Assembly: GCA_000413015.1 (NCBI GenBank)
Contig: KE332515.1
Location: 124,001 to 188,000, forward strand
DNA length: 64,000 bases
Origin: Treponema socranskii subsp. paredis ATCC 35535
Lineage (GTDB): Bacteria; Spirochaetota; Spirochaetia; Treponematales; Treponemataceae
Reading direction: 5' to 3'
The notes below the pieces were generated by a model. It did not search any database. It had not been told where the DNA came from and worked only from the letters and a program-made list of their open reading frames with translations. The first letter of the stretch is position 1; every line of letters begins with the position of its first letter. The translations under genes were made by a program, and so were the position numbers. Positions 42,147 through 51,430 of the stretch are shown here, piece by piece.

Positions 42147-43805
42147 GTGATAAAGACGAAAAAAATAGATTTTTGGATACCGGTCAGTTTAGGTATCCTT
42201 GCGCTGTATGTGCTGTTTATGCTCTATCCGATTTTGAAAGTCATAACGCAGTCCGTACGCGACAATACGACAGGCGCGTTTACGCTCGGATATTTTAAAC
42301 AGTTTTTCAGCGATCCGTATTATTTTATTACGCTGTTCAACAGTTTTAAGATTTCGATATGTGTTACGATTATCTGTCTTATCATCGGCGTGCCGCTGGC
42401 ATACTTATACAATGTCTACGAAATCAAAGGCCGGCAGCTGCTGCAGATTTTGATCGTACTCACTTCCATGTCCGCGCCTTTTATCGGCGCGTATTCGTGG
42501 ATTTTGCTGCTCGGCCGTTCGGGGCTTATCACGAAATTTCTGAAGTCGGCGTTCAATATCGCAATGCCGAACATCTATGGATTTAAGGGGATCCTGCTCG
42601 TGCTGTCGACAAAGCTCTTTTCGCTCGTGTTCCTCTATGTTTCGGGCGCGCTGAAAAACGTCGACAATTCGCTGCTCGAAGCTTCCGCAAATATGGGACG
42701 CACCGGCTGGAGAAGGTTTTTGACGATCGTATTGCCGCTGTGCATGCCGTCCATACTTGCCGCAGCCCTCATGGTATTTATGCGCTCGCTTGCCGATTTC
42801 GGCACTCCGCTTTTGATCGGAGAAGGCTACCGCACCTTTCCGGTGGAAATATATAATCAATATGTCGGCGAAACGAGCATCAACCACAGCTTTGCCGCCG
42901 CCATAAGCGTTATCGCCATTTTAATTACGCTCGTCGTATTTTTATTTCAAAAATATCTTTCGAACAGAACGAGTTTTTCGATGAGCGCGCTGCACCGCAT
43001 CGAGCGCAAAAAACCGCGTCTTGCAGCGAGCATCGCGATCCATATCTATGCTTACGCTCTTGTCATCATTTCGCTTTTGCCGCAAGTCTATCTCATCTTT
43101 TTATCGTTTAAAAATACGACGAAGACCGGCAATATGTTCCGTCCCGGATATTCGCTTATGAGCTACCGCCAAGTGTTCGGTACGATGGGCGGGGCTATAT
43201 GGAATACCGTAAAGATATGCGGCGGCGCACTCGTCATCGTCGTCGTACTTGCGATTTTGATTTCATACCTTGTCGTGCGGCGCTATAATATTATCAACAA
43301 TATTATCGATACGCTGTCGATGGTGCCGTATATCATACCCGGTTCGGTCGTCGGCATCGCGATGGTTATGGCGTTCAACAGAGGACCGCTCGTGCTTACT
43401 GGTACTGCGATGATCATGGTGATCGCGATGTGTATCCGCCGTATACCGTATACGATCCGAAGCTCCGTCGCCGTTCTCGGACAGATTCCGATTTCCGTCG
43501 AAGAAGCGGCGATCAGTCTCGGAGCCGGCAAAACGAAAACGCTCGTGCGCATTACCGTTCCGATGATGTTCAGCGGTATCGTTTCCGGTGCGATTATGAG
43601 TTGGGTCACGCTTATTACCGAATTGTCTTCTTCGATCATTTTGTATTCGTCGAAAACGATTACGTTGAACCTCGGCGTGTACGTGATGGTCTCTCGAGGA
43701 ACTGACGGCAAAGCCTGCGCCGTATCGACGATTTTGATGGTCTTTACGGTTATTTCACTTTTGCTGTTTACAAAAGTTTCGAAAGACGGAGATATTTCGA
43801 TATAG
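42147..43805 (+). CDS. ABC transporter permease, FbpB-type double permease
   Basis: 552 residues with about 12 membrane helices, a fusion of two permease halves as usual in Fbp/Afu systems. Each half has an EAA loop: LLEASANMGRTGWRRFLTIVLP in the first, VEEAAISLGAGKTKTLVRITVP in the second. Start GTG 42147, 12 bases after the ATPase stop. It completes the importer with genes 39771 and 41047. Confidence 0.94.
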   Translation: MIKTKKIDFWIPVSLGILALYVLFMLYPILKVITQSVRDNTTGAFTLGYFKQFFSDPYYFITLFNSFKISICVTIICLIIGVPLAYLYNVYEIKGRQLLQILIVLTSMSAPFIGAYSWILLLGRSGLITKFLKSAFNIAMPNIYGFKGILLVLSTKLFSLVFLYVSGALKNVDNSLLEASANMGRTGWRRFLTIVLPLCMPSILAAALMVFMRSLADFGTPLLIGEGYRTFPVEIYNQYVGETSINHSFAAAISVIAILITLVVFLFQKYLSNRTSFSMSALHRIERKKPRLAASIAIHIYAYALVIISLLPQVYLIFLSFKNTTKTGNMFRPGYSLMSYRQVFGTMGGAIWNTVKICGGALVIVVVLAILISYLVVRRYNIINNIIDTLSMVPYIIPGSVVGIAMVMAFNRGPLVLTGTAMIMVIAMCIRRIPYTIRSSVAVLGQIPISVEEAAISLGAGKTKTLVRITVPMMFSGIVSGAIMSWVTLITELSSSIILYSSKTITLNLGVYVMVSRGTDGKACAVSTILMVFTVISLLLFTKVSKDGDISI

Positions 43806-43845
43806 TCGAATCGAAAAATTATTAAAATTATTTATAGGAGTTGAT

Positions 43846-44712
43846 ATGGTTTTAGTATCTGCAAAAGAAATGCTCGTTGAGGCGAAAAAAGGCCGCTATG
43901 CGGTGGGGCACTTCAATCTCAACAATATGGAAAGCGTCCGCGCTTTTTTGCTCGCGGCTCAAGAGGTTAACTCTCCTATCATACTCGGCGTTTCCGGCGG
44001 AACGGCAAAATATATGGGAGGCTACCGGACTATCGCCGATATGGTGAGCGGTTTTATTAATTTTTTGAAAATCACCGTTCCTGTAGCGCTGCACGTCGAT
44101 CACGGAACTTATGAAGAAGCGCTCGATGCGATCGACAACGGTTTTTCATCCGTTATGTTCGACGGTTCGAAATATTCGATCGATGAAAACATCGCAAAAA
44201 CGCGCGATGTCGTCGAAAAGGCGCATGCGAAGGGTATTTCCGTCGAAGCCGAAGTCGGCGCGATCGGCGGCGAAGAAGACGGTGTTATCAATTCGGGCGA
44301 ATGCGCCGACCCGGCCGAATGTGAGCGTATCGCATCTTTGGGAATCGATTTCCTCGCTGCGGGTATCGGCAATATTCACGGAAAATATCCTGCCGGATGG
44401 AAGGGCTTGAATTTCGACGTACTTGCTGCCATTCAGGCGAGGACGGGCGATTTGCCGCTCGTACTGCACGGCGGATCGGGTATTCCCTCCGATATGGTAA
44501 AGAAAGCGATAACGCTCGGCGTATCGAAAGTCAACGTCAATACCGAATGCCAAATCGCATTTACCGAAGCGACGAAAAAATATTTTGCCGAAGGAAAAGA
44601 CGAAGAAAGCAAAGGTTTTACGCCGCGTGCGGTGCTTGCGCCCGGACTTGAAGCGACAAAACGCGTCTGTATTGAAAAGATGACGCTGTTCGGAAGCATC
44701 GGAAAAGCGTAA
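43846..44712 (+). CDS. Class II fructose/tagatose-bisphosphate aldolase family
   Basis: 288 residues. Zinc-dependent aldolase that splits a ketose bisphosphate into DHAP and an aldehyde. The metal site starts LHVDHGT (His83, Asp85, His86), followed by VMFDGSKYSIDENI, AEVGAIGGEEDG, GNIHGKYP and VLHGGSGIP, all typical of the FbaA/GatY/KbaY group. Start follows TATAGGAG. It sits between the importer and the transketolase genes. Whether the substrate is fructose, tagatose or another bisphosphate is not clear. Confidence 0.93.
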   Translation: MVLVSAKEMLVEAKKGRYAVGHFNLNNMESVRAFLLAAQEVNSPIILGVSGGTAKYMGGYRTIADMVSGFINFLKITVPVALHVDHGTYEEALDAIDNGFSSVMFDGSKYSIDENIAKTRDVVEKAHAKGISVEAEVGAIGGEEDGVINSGECADPAECERIASLGIDFLAAGIGNIHGKYPAGWKGLNFDVLAAIQARTGDLPLVLHGGSGIPSDMVKKAITLGVSKVNVNTECQIAFTEATKKYFAEGKDEESKGFTPRAVLAPGLEATKRVCIEKMTLFGSIGKA

Positions 44713-44750
44713 ATCCCCGCAGCATAAGTTCGATTTGTATTGAGGAAATT

Positions 44751-45557
44751 ATGACAATAGAAGCTATGAAAAAAAAGGCAAAGCAGATCCGCTGTGATGC
44801 CGTCAGGATGATAGGAGAAGCCGGTTCCGGTCATCCCGGCGGTTCCCTTTCGGCGACGGATATCATGGTTGCTCTTTATTATTCGAAAATGAAACTTTCC
44901 GACGATCCGAATGATGAAGTGCGCGATCGATTTGTGCTGAGCAAAGGACACGCGAATCCTTCGTACTATGCGATACTCGCCGATAAAGGTTATTTTCCGA
45001 AAGCGGAATTCAAAACGCTCCGCCGGCTGCACAGCATACTGCAGGGACATCCCGACTGCAATAAATGCCCCGGCGTGGACTGCAGCACCGGTTCACTCGG
45101 ACAAGGCATATCGGTTGCGGTCGGTATGGCGCTCGGTTTTCATTTGGCGAAAAGACCGAACCGTGTATATGTGCTTACCGGTGACGGAGAGCTGCAGGAA
45201 GGGCTTTCATGGGAAGCGTTTATGGCCGCTTCTCATTATCGACTCGACAATCTCACCGTCATCGTCGACAACAATCATCTGCAGCTTGACGGATCGGTCG
45301 ATGAAGTTATGTCGCTCGGCGATCTTCAGGCGAAATTCCGCGCATTCGGTTTTGCCGTACGCGAAGCGGACGGACACGATTATGAAGCGCTGCTTTCGGC
45401 ATTCGATTACCGTGAAGACGGAAAGCCGCTTGCTCTTATCTGCAATACGGTAAAAGGCAAGGGTGTTTCGTTTATGGAAAACGCTCTCGATTGGCACGGA
45501 AAAGCTCCTTCGGGCGACGAGCTGGAAAAGGCGCTCAAAGAATTGGAGGACAATTGA
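44751..45557 (+). CDS. Transketolase, N-terminal (TPP-binding) subunit
   Basis: 268 residues, the standard size of split transketolase A subunits. It binds thiamine diphosphate: the motif GDGELQEGLSWEAF ends in VIVDNNHLQLDG, the usual GDG-to-NN pattern. The N-terminal GSGHPGGSLSATDIMVALYY is also conserved. Its stop is one base before the start of the C-terminal subunit gene, so the pair is made together. The enzyme transfers two-carbon units between sugar phosphates. Confidence 0.95.
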   Translation: MTIEAMKKKAKQIRCDAVRMIGEAGSGHPGGSLSATDIMVALYYSKMKLSDDPNDEVRDRFVLSKGHANPSYYAILADKGYFPKAEFKTLRRLHSILQGHPDCNKCPGVDCSTGSLGQGISVAVGMALGFHLAKRPNRVYVLTGDGELQEGLSWEAFMAASHYRLDNLTVIVDNNHLQLDGSVDEVMSLGDLQAKFRAFGFAVREADGHDYEALLSAFDYREDGKPLALICNTVKGKGVSFMENALDWHGKAPSGDELEKALKELEDN

Positions 45558-45558
45558 T

Positions 45559-46491
45559 ATGAGCGAAAAAAAAGCAACGCGGCAGGGCTACGGAGACGGT
45601 CTGGTCGAACTCGGCAAAAAATATTCGGATGTGATTGTCCTCGACGCGGATTTGGGACATGCGACGGGATCTTTGACCTTTAGAAAAGCATTTCCCGAAC
45701 GCTACATAGAAACCGGCATCGCCGAACAGAATTTGATCGGCATGGCCGTCGGCTTGTCGAAAGTAGGCTACGTGCCGTTCGCGTCTTCGTTTGCCATGTT
45801 TGCCGTCGGAAGAGCGTTTGAAATTATCAGAAATGCGGCGGCATACAGCAAAGCGAACGTAAAGATTGTCGGAAGTCATTCGGGCATCACGCCTGCGGGC
45901 GACGGAGGCACGCACCAGTGCATCGAAGATATCGCCGCGCTTCGCGCAGTTCCGAATATGACGGTGCTGAGCCCCTGCGATTATAATCAGGCAAAACTGA
46001 TCGTCGAAGCGGCCTATCATTTTAAAGGCCCCGTGTATATCCGCACGTCGCGCGAGCCCATGCCGATCGTCACTTCCTGCGATATGCCGCTTGAAATCGG
46101 AAAAGCGCAGCGTCTGCGTTCCGGACGGGATCTCTGCATCGTTGCAACTGGTATTATGACGCCGCTTGCCCTTGAAGCGGCCGAACAGCTTGCGTCCGGC
46201 GGCATCGAAGCTTCCGTACTCAATATCCACACGATTAAACCGCTCGATACCGATACGATCGTAAGTGAAACGCTCTGCTGCGGCGGACGCATCCTCGTCT
46301 GCGAAGAGGCGAATCGCTTCGGCGGTATAGGCGAAGCGGCATCTTATGTGCTCCTCGGTAAGGAAGGTATAAAGATGGCGCACGTTGCGGTAGACGACAG
46401 ATTCGGACAGTCGGGGCAAACTGCCGAGCTCCTTGCCGAATACGGCATTACCGCCGCAAATATCGTTTCGAAAGCGAAATCGCTGTTTTAA
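45559..46491 (+). CDS. Transketolase, C-terminal (pyrimidine-binding) subunit
   Basis: 310 residues from ATG 45559, behind TTGGAGGA within the end of the partner gene. The pyrimidine-binding domain has RYIETGIAEQNLIGMAVGLS with the catalytic Glu, and VGSHSGITPAGDGGTHQCIEDIA. The C-terminal domain follows from about residue 185. It forms the active enzyme with the 44751 product. Confidence 0.95.
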   Translation: MSEKKATRQGYGDGLVELGKKYSDVIVLDADLGHATGSLTFRKAFPERYIETGIAEQNLIGMAVGLSKVGYVPFASSFAMFAVGRAFEIIRNAAAYSKANVKIVGSHSGITPAGDGGTHQCIEDIAALRAVPNMTVLSPCDYNQAKLIVEAAYHFKGPVYIRTSREPMPIVTSCDMPLEIGKAQRLRSGRDLCIVATGIMTPLALEAAEQLASGGIEASVLNIHTIKPLDTDTIVSETLCCGGRILVCEEANRFGGIGEAASYVLLGKEGIKMAHVAVDDRFGQSGQTAELLAEYGITAANIVSKAKSLF

Positions 46492-46562
46492 AGTGCGGCA
46501 GTGCGGTATGTCGATGGATAAGTATTATTAATTAATAAAAAAAATACCGATCGTATATTCGT

Positions 46563-46606
46563 TTGACAATAAAACGGCGGAGCATTATGATACGCGTATA
46601 GCGTAT
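46563..46606 (+). promoter_or_regulatory. Strong promoter with operator-like palindrome for the flavoprotein gene
   Basis: TTGACA (46563-46568), 17-base spacer, TATGAT (46586-46591). An inverted repeat ATACGC (46590-46595) / GCGTAT (46601-46606) overlaps the end of the -10 box and the likely start site, as a repressor site would. Confidence 0.75.
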
Positions 46607-46648
46607 ACGTCCGCTTTTCGAATGCGTATACATGTATGGAGGAAAATT

Positions 46649-48412
46649 ATGAAAAAGATTTTAAAGGGACTGTTTGCGGCGCTGTTCGCTTCGACGGTTT
46701 TGTTTACCGCGTGGCCGCAAAGCGCTTCGATGAAAAACGGAACCTACACCGGAACGGGAGACGGCAAAGGCGGAAAGATAACGGTGCAGGTAACCGTTAA
46801 AAAGAACGCGATCGCCGGTATCAAAGTGCTTTCTCACAACGAAACACCGGGTTTCGACAAAGCGATGGATACGCTTAAAGCTGCGGTAATAAAATCGAAC
46901 AGTACGTCAGTCGATACCGTTTCGGGCTGTACGCTCACTTCGAAAGGCTTCCTTGCTGCGGTGAATGCAGCGGTCGCACAGGCGGGCGGAGAACTGAAAG
47001 CGAATAAAAAAACTGCCGCAGCGCCGAAAGCAAAAGCGAAGCAGAAAAAAACGGAAACGCACGACGTCATCGTTATCGGTGCAGGAGGCGCGGGACTTGC
47101 AGCCGCAATCGAAGCGAAAGAAGCGGGTGCGGACGTTATCGTTTTGGAAAAGATGCCGATGGCCGGAGGCAACACGCTCATCTCGGGAGCCGAAATGGCC
47201 GCTCCGGGTAACTGGCTCCAAAAGAGAGACGGCATCGAAGACAGCGTTGCACGCTTCGAACAGGATATAATGAAAGGCGGCGACAATATCAGCAATCCCG
47301 ATCTCGTGCACGTCGTTGCATCCAACGCGCTTGCAGGCGCGGAATGGCTCAGGGACAAATGCGGTGTCATATGGGAAAACTCGCTGATGTTTTTCGGCGG
47401 ACATTCGGTAAAGCGCAGTTTGATTCCTGCCGGCGCGAGCGGGAAAGAACTCATCACAAAGATGCTCGCCAAAGCGGAAAAGCTCGGTATTCCTATTATA
47501 TGCAATACGCCCGCAGTCGCATTCGTGCAGGATGCAAAGGGACGCGTTACCGGAGTTTCGGCCGAAAGTGAAACGACGAAGTACACCTTTTATGCGAAAA
47601 AAGGCGTCGTACTCGCAACCGGAGGCTTCGGCTCGAACCTCGACATGCGCAAAAAATACAATCCCGCCGTCGATGAAAACATCCTTTCGACGAATACGGT
47701 CGGCAGCACGGGCGACGGCATCGTCATGTCCGAAAAAATCGGAGCGGCCCTTGTCGATATGCAGTATATTCAAACCTACCCGATATGCGATCCGCTTACG
47801 GGTACGCTTTTGTATTTCGATGACGCGCGCCTCTACGGACACAGCGTTATCGTAAACAAAGAAGGCAAGCGCTTTGTCGAAGAACTCGGACGGCGCGACG
47901 TTATGTCCATGGCGATCAAAGCGCAGACCGGACACTGCTGCTATGAAATCATCGATCAAAAAGGATACGACGAAAGCCATCTGGAACAAAACCACGCGGC
48001 CGAAATCGCTTATCTGTACAAAAACAAGCTTTTGGTAAAAGCCGATACGCTTGAAAAAGCGGCGGCATTTTTCGGCATCGATGCGAACGAGATGATCGCG
48101 ACCGTAAACCGCTACAACAGCTACGTCGCAGAGGGCAAAGATCCCGAATTCAATAAACGCAGCTTAACCTTTCCGATCGAAAAAGCGCCGTTTTATATTT
48201 TGAAAGCCGTACCCGCCGTACACCACACGATGGGCGGCGTCAAAATCAACAGCCAAGCGCAAGTCATAAAAACAGACGGAAGCGTGATCCCCGGTTTGTA
48301 TGCCGCAGGAGAAGTGACCGGAGGCGTCCACGGCAAAAACCGCTTGGGCAGCGACGCGATCGCCGACATCATCGTATTCGGCCGCATCGCGGGAAAGAAC
48401 GCGGCAAAGTAA
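46649..48412 (+). CDS. Exported FMN- and FAD-binding reductase of the fumarate-reductase family
   Basis: 587 residues from ATG 46649, behind TGGAGGA. Residues 1-26 are a signal peptide. Residues about 30-112 are an FMN-binding domain; DTVSGCT (89-95) fits the site where ApbE attaches FMN covalently, probably on Thr95. After a Lys/Ala linker (118-134) comes an FAD domain (DVIVIGAGGAGLAAAIEAKE; EKMPMAGGNT) with fumarate-reductase motifs and the end HTMGGVKINSQAQV, HGKNRLGSDAIADIIVFGR. Such proteins reduce fumarate, urocanate, acrylate or similar acceptors outside the cytoplasm. It has its own promoter. Acceptor unknown. Confidence 0.9.
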   Translation: MKKILKGLFAALFASTVLFTAWPQSASMKNGTYTGTGDGKGGKITVQVTVKKNAIAGIKVLSHNETPGFDKAMDTLKAAVIKSNSTSVDTVSGCTLTSKGFLAAVNAAVAQAGGELKANKKTAAAPKAKAKQKKTETHDVIVIGAGGAGLAAAIEAKEAGADVIVLEKMPMAGGNTLISGAEMAAPGNWLQKRDGIEDSVARFEQDIMKGGDNISNPDLVHVVASNALAGAEWLRDKCGVIWENSLMFFGGHSVKRSLIPAGASGKELITKMLAKAEKLGIPIICNTPAVAFVQDAKGRVTGVSAESETTKYTFYAKKGVVLATGGFGSNLDMRKKYNPAVDENILSTNTVGSTGDGIVMSEKIGAALVDMQYIQTYPICDPLTGTLLYFDDARLYGHSVIVNKEGKRFVEELGRRDVMSMAIKAQTGHCCYEIIDQKGYDESHLEQNHAAEIAYLYKNKLLVKADTLEKAAAFFGIDANEMIATVNRYNSYVAEGKDPEFNKRSLTFPIEKAPFYILKAVPAVHHTMGGVKINSQAQVIKTDGSVIPGLYAAGEVTGGVHGKNRLGSDAIADIIVFGRIAGKNAAK

Positions 48413-48436
48413 GCGCTTTGTAACGGAAACGACACG

Positions 48437-48475
48437 GTTCGGCGGCAGAGGAAGCGATTTCGAATGCTGCCGAAC
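48437..48475 (+). terminator. Hairpin after the flavoprotein gene
   Basis: GTTCGGCGGCA (48437-48447) and TGCTGCCGAAC (48465-48475) form an 11-bp stem with one wobble pair, 24 bases after the stop. There is no U-tract after it, so it may stabilise the 3' end rather than terminate. Confidence 0.45.
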
Positions 48476-48542
48476 TTGTGGGGTTGTACAGAGTACAGCA
48501 CAAACCGATTCCTATCGATTTGTATTAAATTATTTTTTATAG

Positions 48543-49460
48543 TTACTTCTTTATATACAGATATGAAAATCCCGAAAACAATCTATTACCGTCTTGTAAA
48601 AAATATTGAGGAGACGGCAATAGGGGGAATGCCAATCGAATAATGCCGGAGTCCTCTGTATATGCGGAGAGTGTTTTATTTTCTTCATCGGAAAAATTCT
48701 TATCCAAACATGTTCCGTCGTTAAAAAATATAAATCTGGTTTTATTATTCATTTCCCATGCGCTGACTACTTTACGACCGTATATCGGCGTTCTAAAATA
48801 AACCTTTGAATCATCATATAAGAAATATTCATCGCCGGAAGGAACATACACTAAAATGCGATTACTGTCGCTGATCGTAAAAATCCTGCCTGTTTCGGAA
48901 ATATATATAAAATTTTCAGGTTCACGGAATTCAGAATATATAATACCTTCAGGAAAACTATCGGATTTCTTACAATATTCAATGGCATAGTATCGAATAA
49001 TTCCTTTACCGCCTGTTTTAAATTCAAATCTTTGTTCCGTGAATTGAGATTCATTCATAATAAGAACAGTGTCTGAAGGAATTTCCATGCCGATTTTCAA
49101 TTTACCGGTATGAAACGGCGACGCTTTATTCCAAATTTCGCGCCTTCTTTTACCGAACGTGATTGATGTAATATCATCCGGAATTCTCAATACATAATCG
49201 AAACTGCCGGAAGCATCTCTTTTATGGAATGGAGTAATTTCGATGATTATAGAAAGCGTATCATTTTCTTTGTGTTTCTTTATATTTTTAACAATATATG
49301 AAGACCATGAACACAGTCCCGAGATTTTTAATTTATCATCCGGTTGTTCTATGATTTTGAAATTTTGTACAGTGTTAAATTCCAACGTTTTTGTAAAAAT
49401 ACATGCTGTTAATGAAAAAGAAAAAACGGTAGTTAATAATATTGAATGTGCTTTTTTCAT
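48543..49460 (-). CDS. Hypothetical lipoprotein, AT-rich island 2
   Basis: 305 residues. Lipobox SLTA-C20 follows a short signal peptide. The rest is beta-rich, with repeated short strand-turn patterns (FIYISETGRIFTISDSNRILVYVPSGDEYFLYDDSKVYF), perhaps a small propeller or sandwich, and ends in aromatic residues. No family recognised. It is the last gene of a minus-strand run of AT-rich genes. Confidence 0.66.
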   Translation of the reverse strand: MKKAHSILLTTVFSFSLTACIFTKTLEFNTVQNFKIIEQPDDKLKISGLCSWSSYIVKNIKKHKENDTLSIIIEITPFHKRDASGSFDYVLRIPDDITSITFGKRRREIWNKASPFHTGKLKIGMEIPSDTVLIMNESQFTEQRFEFKTGGKGIIRYYAIEYCKKSDSFPEGIIYSEFREPENFIYISETGRIFTISDSNRILVYVPSGDEYFLYDDSKVYFRTPIYGRKVVSAWEMNNKTRFIFFNDGTCLDKNFSDEENKTLSAYTEDSGIIRLAFPLLPSPQYFLQDGNRLFSGFSYLYIKK

Positions 49461-49502
49461 AATTTTCTACCTTATTATCGGCTATATGGAAAATTATATT
49501 AA

Positions 49503-50147
49503 TTAAGGGGTCACAAATAATTTCAAAAAGTCTTCAAATGTAAATTTGTGCGGTCTGCATAAGTATTCAACTTCAGATGTAAAAATTTTATCATCAAGAA
49601 GATAATCAATTGTAACAATAATTTTCTTTGTTTTCTTGCCTCGTACTTTTCGTCCGGATATCTTCAAATCCAAATCGAATATTAAAAAATAAACTTTTTT
49701 ATTGTTATATTCATATAAGGTTCCGTCTTCGTTATAGAGAAGATTTCCATCGGTATTTGGGGGAATACAGAATTGTTTATTAACATTTAAATTAATATAT
49801 TCCTTTTTATTTTCCTCTTTAATTATAATTGATTTTATACATAAATTTTTAGCCGCTTCGGTTAGAATAAGACAGGCTTTTAAATAAAGATTTGTATCTA
49901 AGGTTCCGGCAAAACCTCTGTAAACAGTCGGGTAGAACATTATGGTTAAGGGATAATTATTGTCAAATTCACGTTTTATCGGACGCCATCCGTCTTTATG
50001 TTGATATGCAATTTGTATGTCTTGAGTATGCAGATTATACAAATCTGTTACATCAGCAAATATTGATGCGGTAAAAAATATGAGAAATATGATAAACAGA
50101 TTCTTTTTTATATTTTTGGGGTATGCCGATAATTCCTTATTTTTCAT
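49503..50147 (-). CDS. Hypothetical exported protein, AT-rich island 2
   Basis: 214 residues. A hydrophobic segment at about 16-30 (LFIIFLIFFTASIFA) after a charged start suggests a signal peptide with cleavage after IFA. The body has alternating polar and hydrophobic stretches without a known motif. Its ATG overlaps the end of the next upstream gene by 11 bases, so the two are translationally coupled. Confidence 0.62.
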   Translation of the reverse strand: MKNKELSAYPKNIKKNLFIIFLIFFTASIFADVTDLYNLHTQDIQIAYQHKDGWRPIKREFDNNYPLTIMFYPTVYRGFAGTLDTNLYLKACLILTEAAKNLCIKSIIIKEENKKEYINLNVNKQFCIPPNTDGNLLYNEDGTLYEYNNKKVYFLIFDLDLKISGRKVRGKKTKKIIVTIDYLLDDKIFTSEVEYLCRPHKFTFEDFLKLFVTP

Positions 50148-50847
50148 ATCCCGACAAAGTTAATAATTGCGACAGATATTTCCAATAATTTTTAGCGCTT
50201 TTTTTATACTTTGCTATATTTTTTTTCGATAAATCGAATGTATACGATTTGTTAAAAATCAAATAATTGAAAAATTTATATATCAATTTATCCGTTTCAT
50301 TCAGATTTGCATAGTTTATTTTTTCGATTTCGGTTTTATCTTCCAAAAATATATACGACTGAATACCGTTATCCAAATCCATGATGTAGTAGTAAAATCT
50401 TTCATCAAAACTTGTCGGATCTTCTCTCGTATTACCCCGAATCAGCCACGGCCATATATCGACTTTAAATTTATGTATGGGCTCGCCGTATGAACCGTAG
50501 TTGAAAGAGCCTTTATTCCAATCGTTTGTAACAAGGTTGCCTTCTTTATCGAACACGGCTTCTTCACCGGTTTCCTTTGTATACACCTTATTGTCTTCTT
50601 CTCCTCGCATTTTGTGAATATTGTTTTCGTAGGTATGTTTTAAAATATACCGTATAGCCGAAAGATTTTCTTCCGGAATTTCTTCGTCTAAGTTTACTTC
50701 AAGCTTTATCAATCCGTTTTTTAAACACGACGATAGATCGGTTTCTTTTTTTGAATCTTGAAAAACAGATACGATAGTTTCACGTGCATAAACGGATACA
50801 ATAAAAAATATCATCAAAATACAAATTGAAAAGCGCTTTTTATCCAT
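50137..50847 (-). CDS. Hypothetical exported protein, AT-rich island 2
   Basis: 236 residues. Signal peptide at 1-21 (ICILMIFFIVSVYA). The remainder is charged, with an Asp/Glu-rich centre, and shows no recognised domain. The short phrase TGEEAVFDKEGNLVTNDW resembles the 'D.EGN' turns that occur in MORN-like or beta-flower repeats, but there is only one such turn. Coupled to the gene at 50147 by overlap. Confidence 0.62.
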   Translation of the reverse strand: MDKKRFSICILMIFFIVSVYARETIVSVFQDSKKETDLSSCLKNGLIKLEVNLDEEIPEENLSAIRYILKHTYENNIHKMRGEEDNKVYTKETGEEAVFDKEGNLVTNDWNKGSFNYGSYGEPIHKFKVDIWPWLIRGNTREDPTSFDERFYYYIMDLDNGIQSYIFLEDKTEIEKINYANLNETDKLIYKFFNYLIFNKSYTFDLSKKNIAKYKKSAKNYWKYLSQLLTLSGYEK

Positions 50848-50884
50848 TTTTTTCCTGCCTTAATCTGTGTGTTTGCCCTACGCA

Positions 50885-51430
50885 TTAGTGCGTGAGCGCG
50901 GTTCTTTGTTTGCCTGCTTTTACTTTCATGTGTCTTTTATCGATTGTCAGGCTGCGTAAATCCGTTATCCGCAATACTATTCTAAAATATTCCCGTAATA
51001 ACGTAAATATATCTTGCCCGTTTTCTCCCGTATTTGCATGAATGTCGTCAAAATATTCCACTATGTATTCATACGGTTTTAATGCATCCAGTGTATCAAT
51101 AGTAATTTTAGAATTATACATAAAGCCTTTTTCTTCCAAGAATGTTTTAATTTCGAAAAGCTCTTTATGTAGGGTATCATCATTTGTAGAGGATGATATC
51201 CAATATATAAAAATTCCGTTTGTTTTTCTTTTCAGCGTTATCGTTTCATTTTTACCTTTTCCGCATATATGGATTTGTGATTCATTTTCAGAAAGCAGCA
51301 ATTCACGGATTGCGTTTTGAATGATTATGTCCGGATTTTCTTTGCATTTTACGATTTTCTTTTTTCTTGTAAAAGATTGAAAGAGTATTATTAAAATCAA
51401 AATAACAATATTAATTATTAATTCAATCAT
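50885..51430 (-). CDS. Hypothetical membrane-anchored protein, AT-rich island 2
   Basis: 181 residues with one N-terminal membrane helix (about 2-19, ELIINIVILILIILFQSF), then a positively charged stop-transfer (TRKKK) and a cytoplasmic or periplasmic domain of mixed structure. No family recognised. Its start overlaps the end of a small open frame (51423-51611) by eight bases. Confidence 0.58.
   Translation of the reverse strand: MIELIINIVILILIILFQSFTRKKKIVKCKENPDIIIQNAIRELLLSENESQIHICGKGKNETITLKRKTNGIFIYWISSSTNDDTLHKELFEIKTFLEEKGFMYNSKITIDTLDALKPYEYIVEYFDDIHANTGENGQDIFTLLREYFRIVLRITDLRSLTIDKRHMKVKAGKQRTALTH

Noticed and set aside
39771-43805. Iron(III) transporter as the firm function of the Fbp-type system
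   Set aside because: The neighbours are sugar-phosphate genes and the paired iron-binding tyrosines are not visible; the family name alone is not enough.
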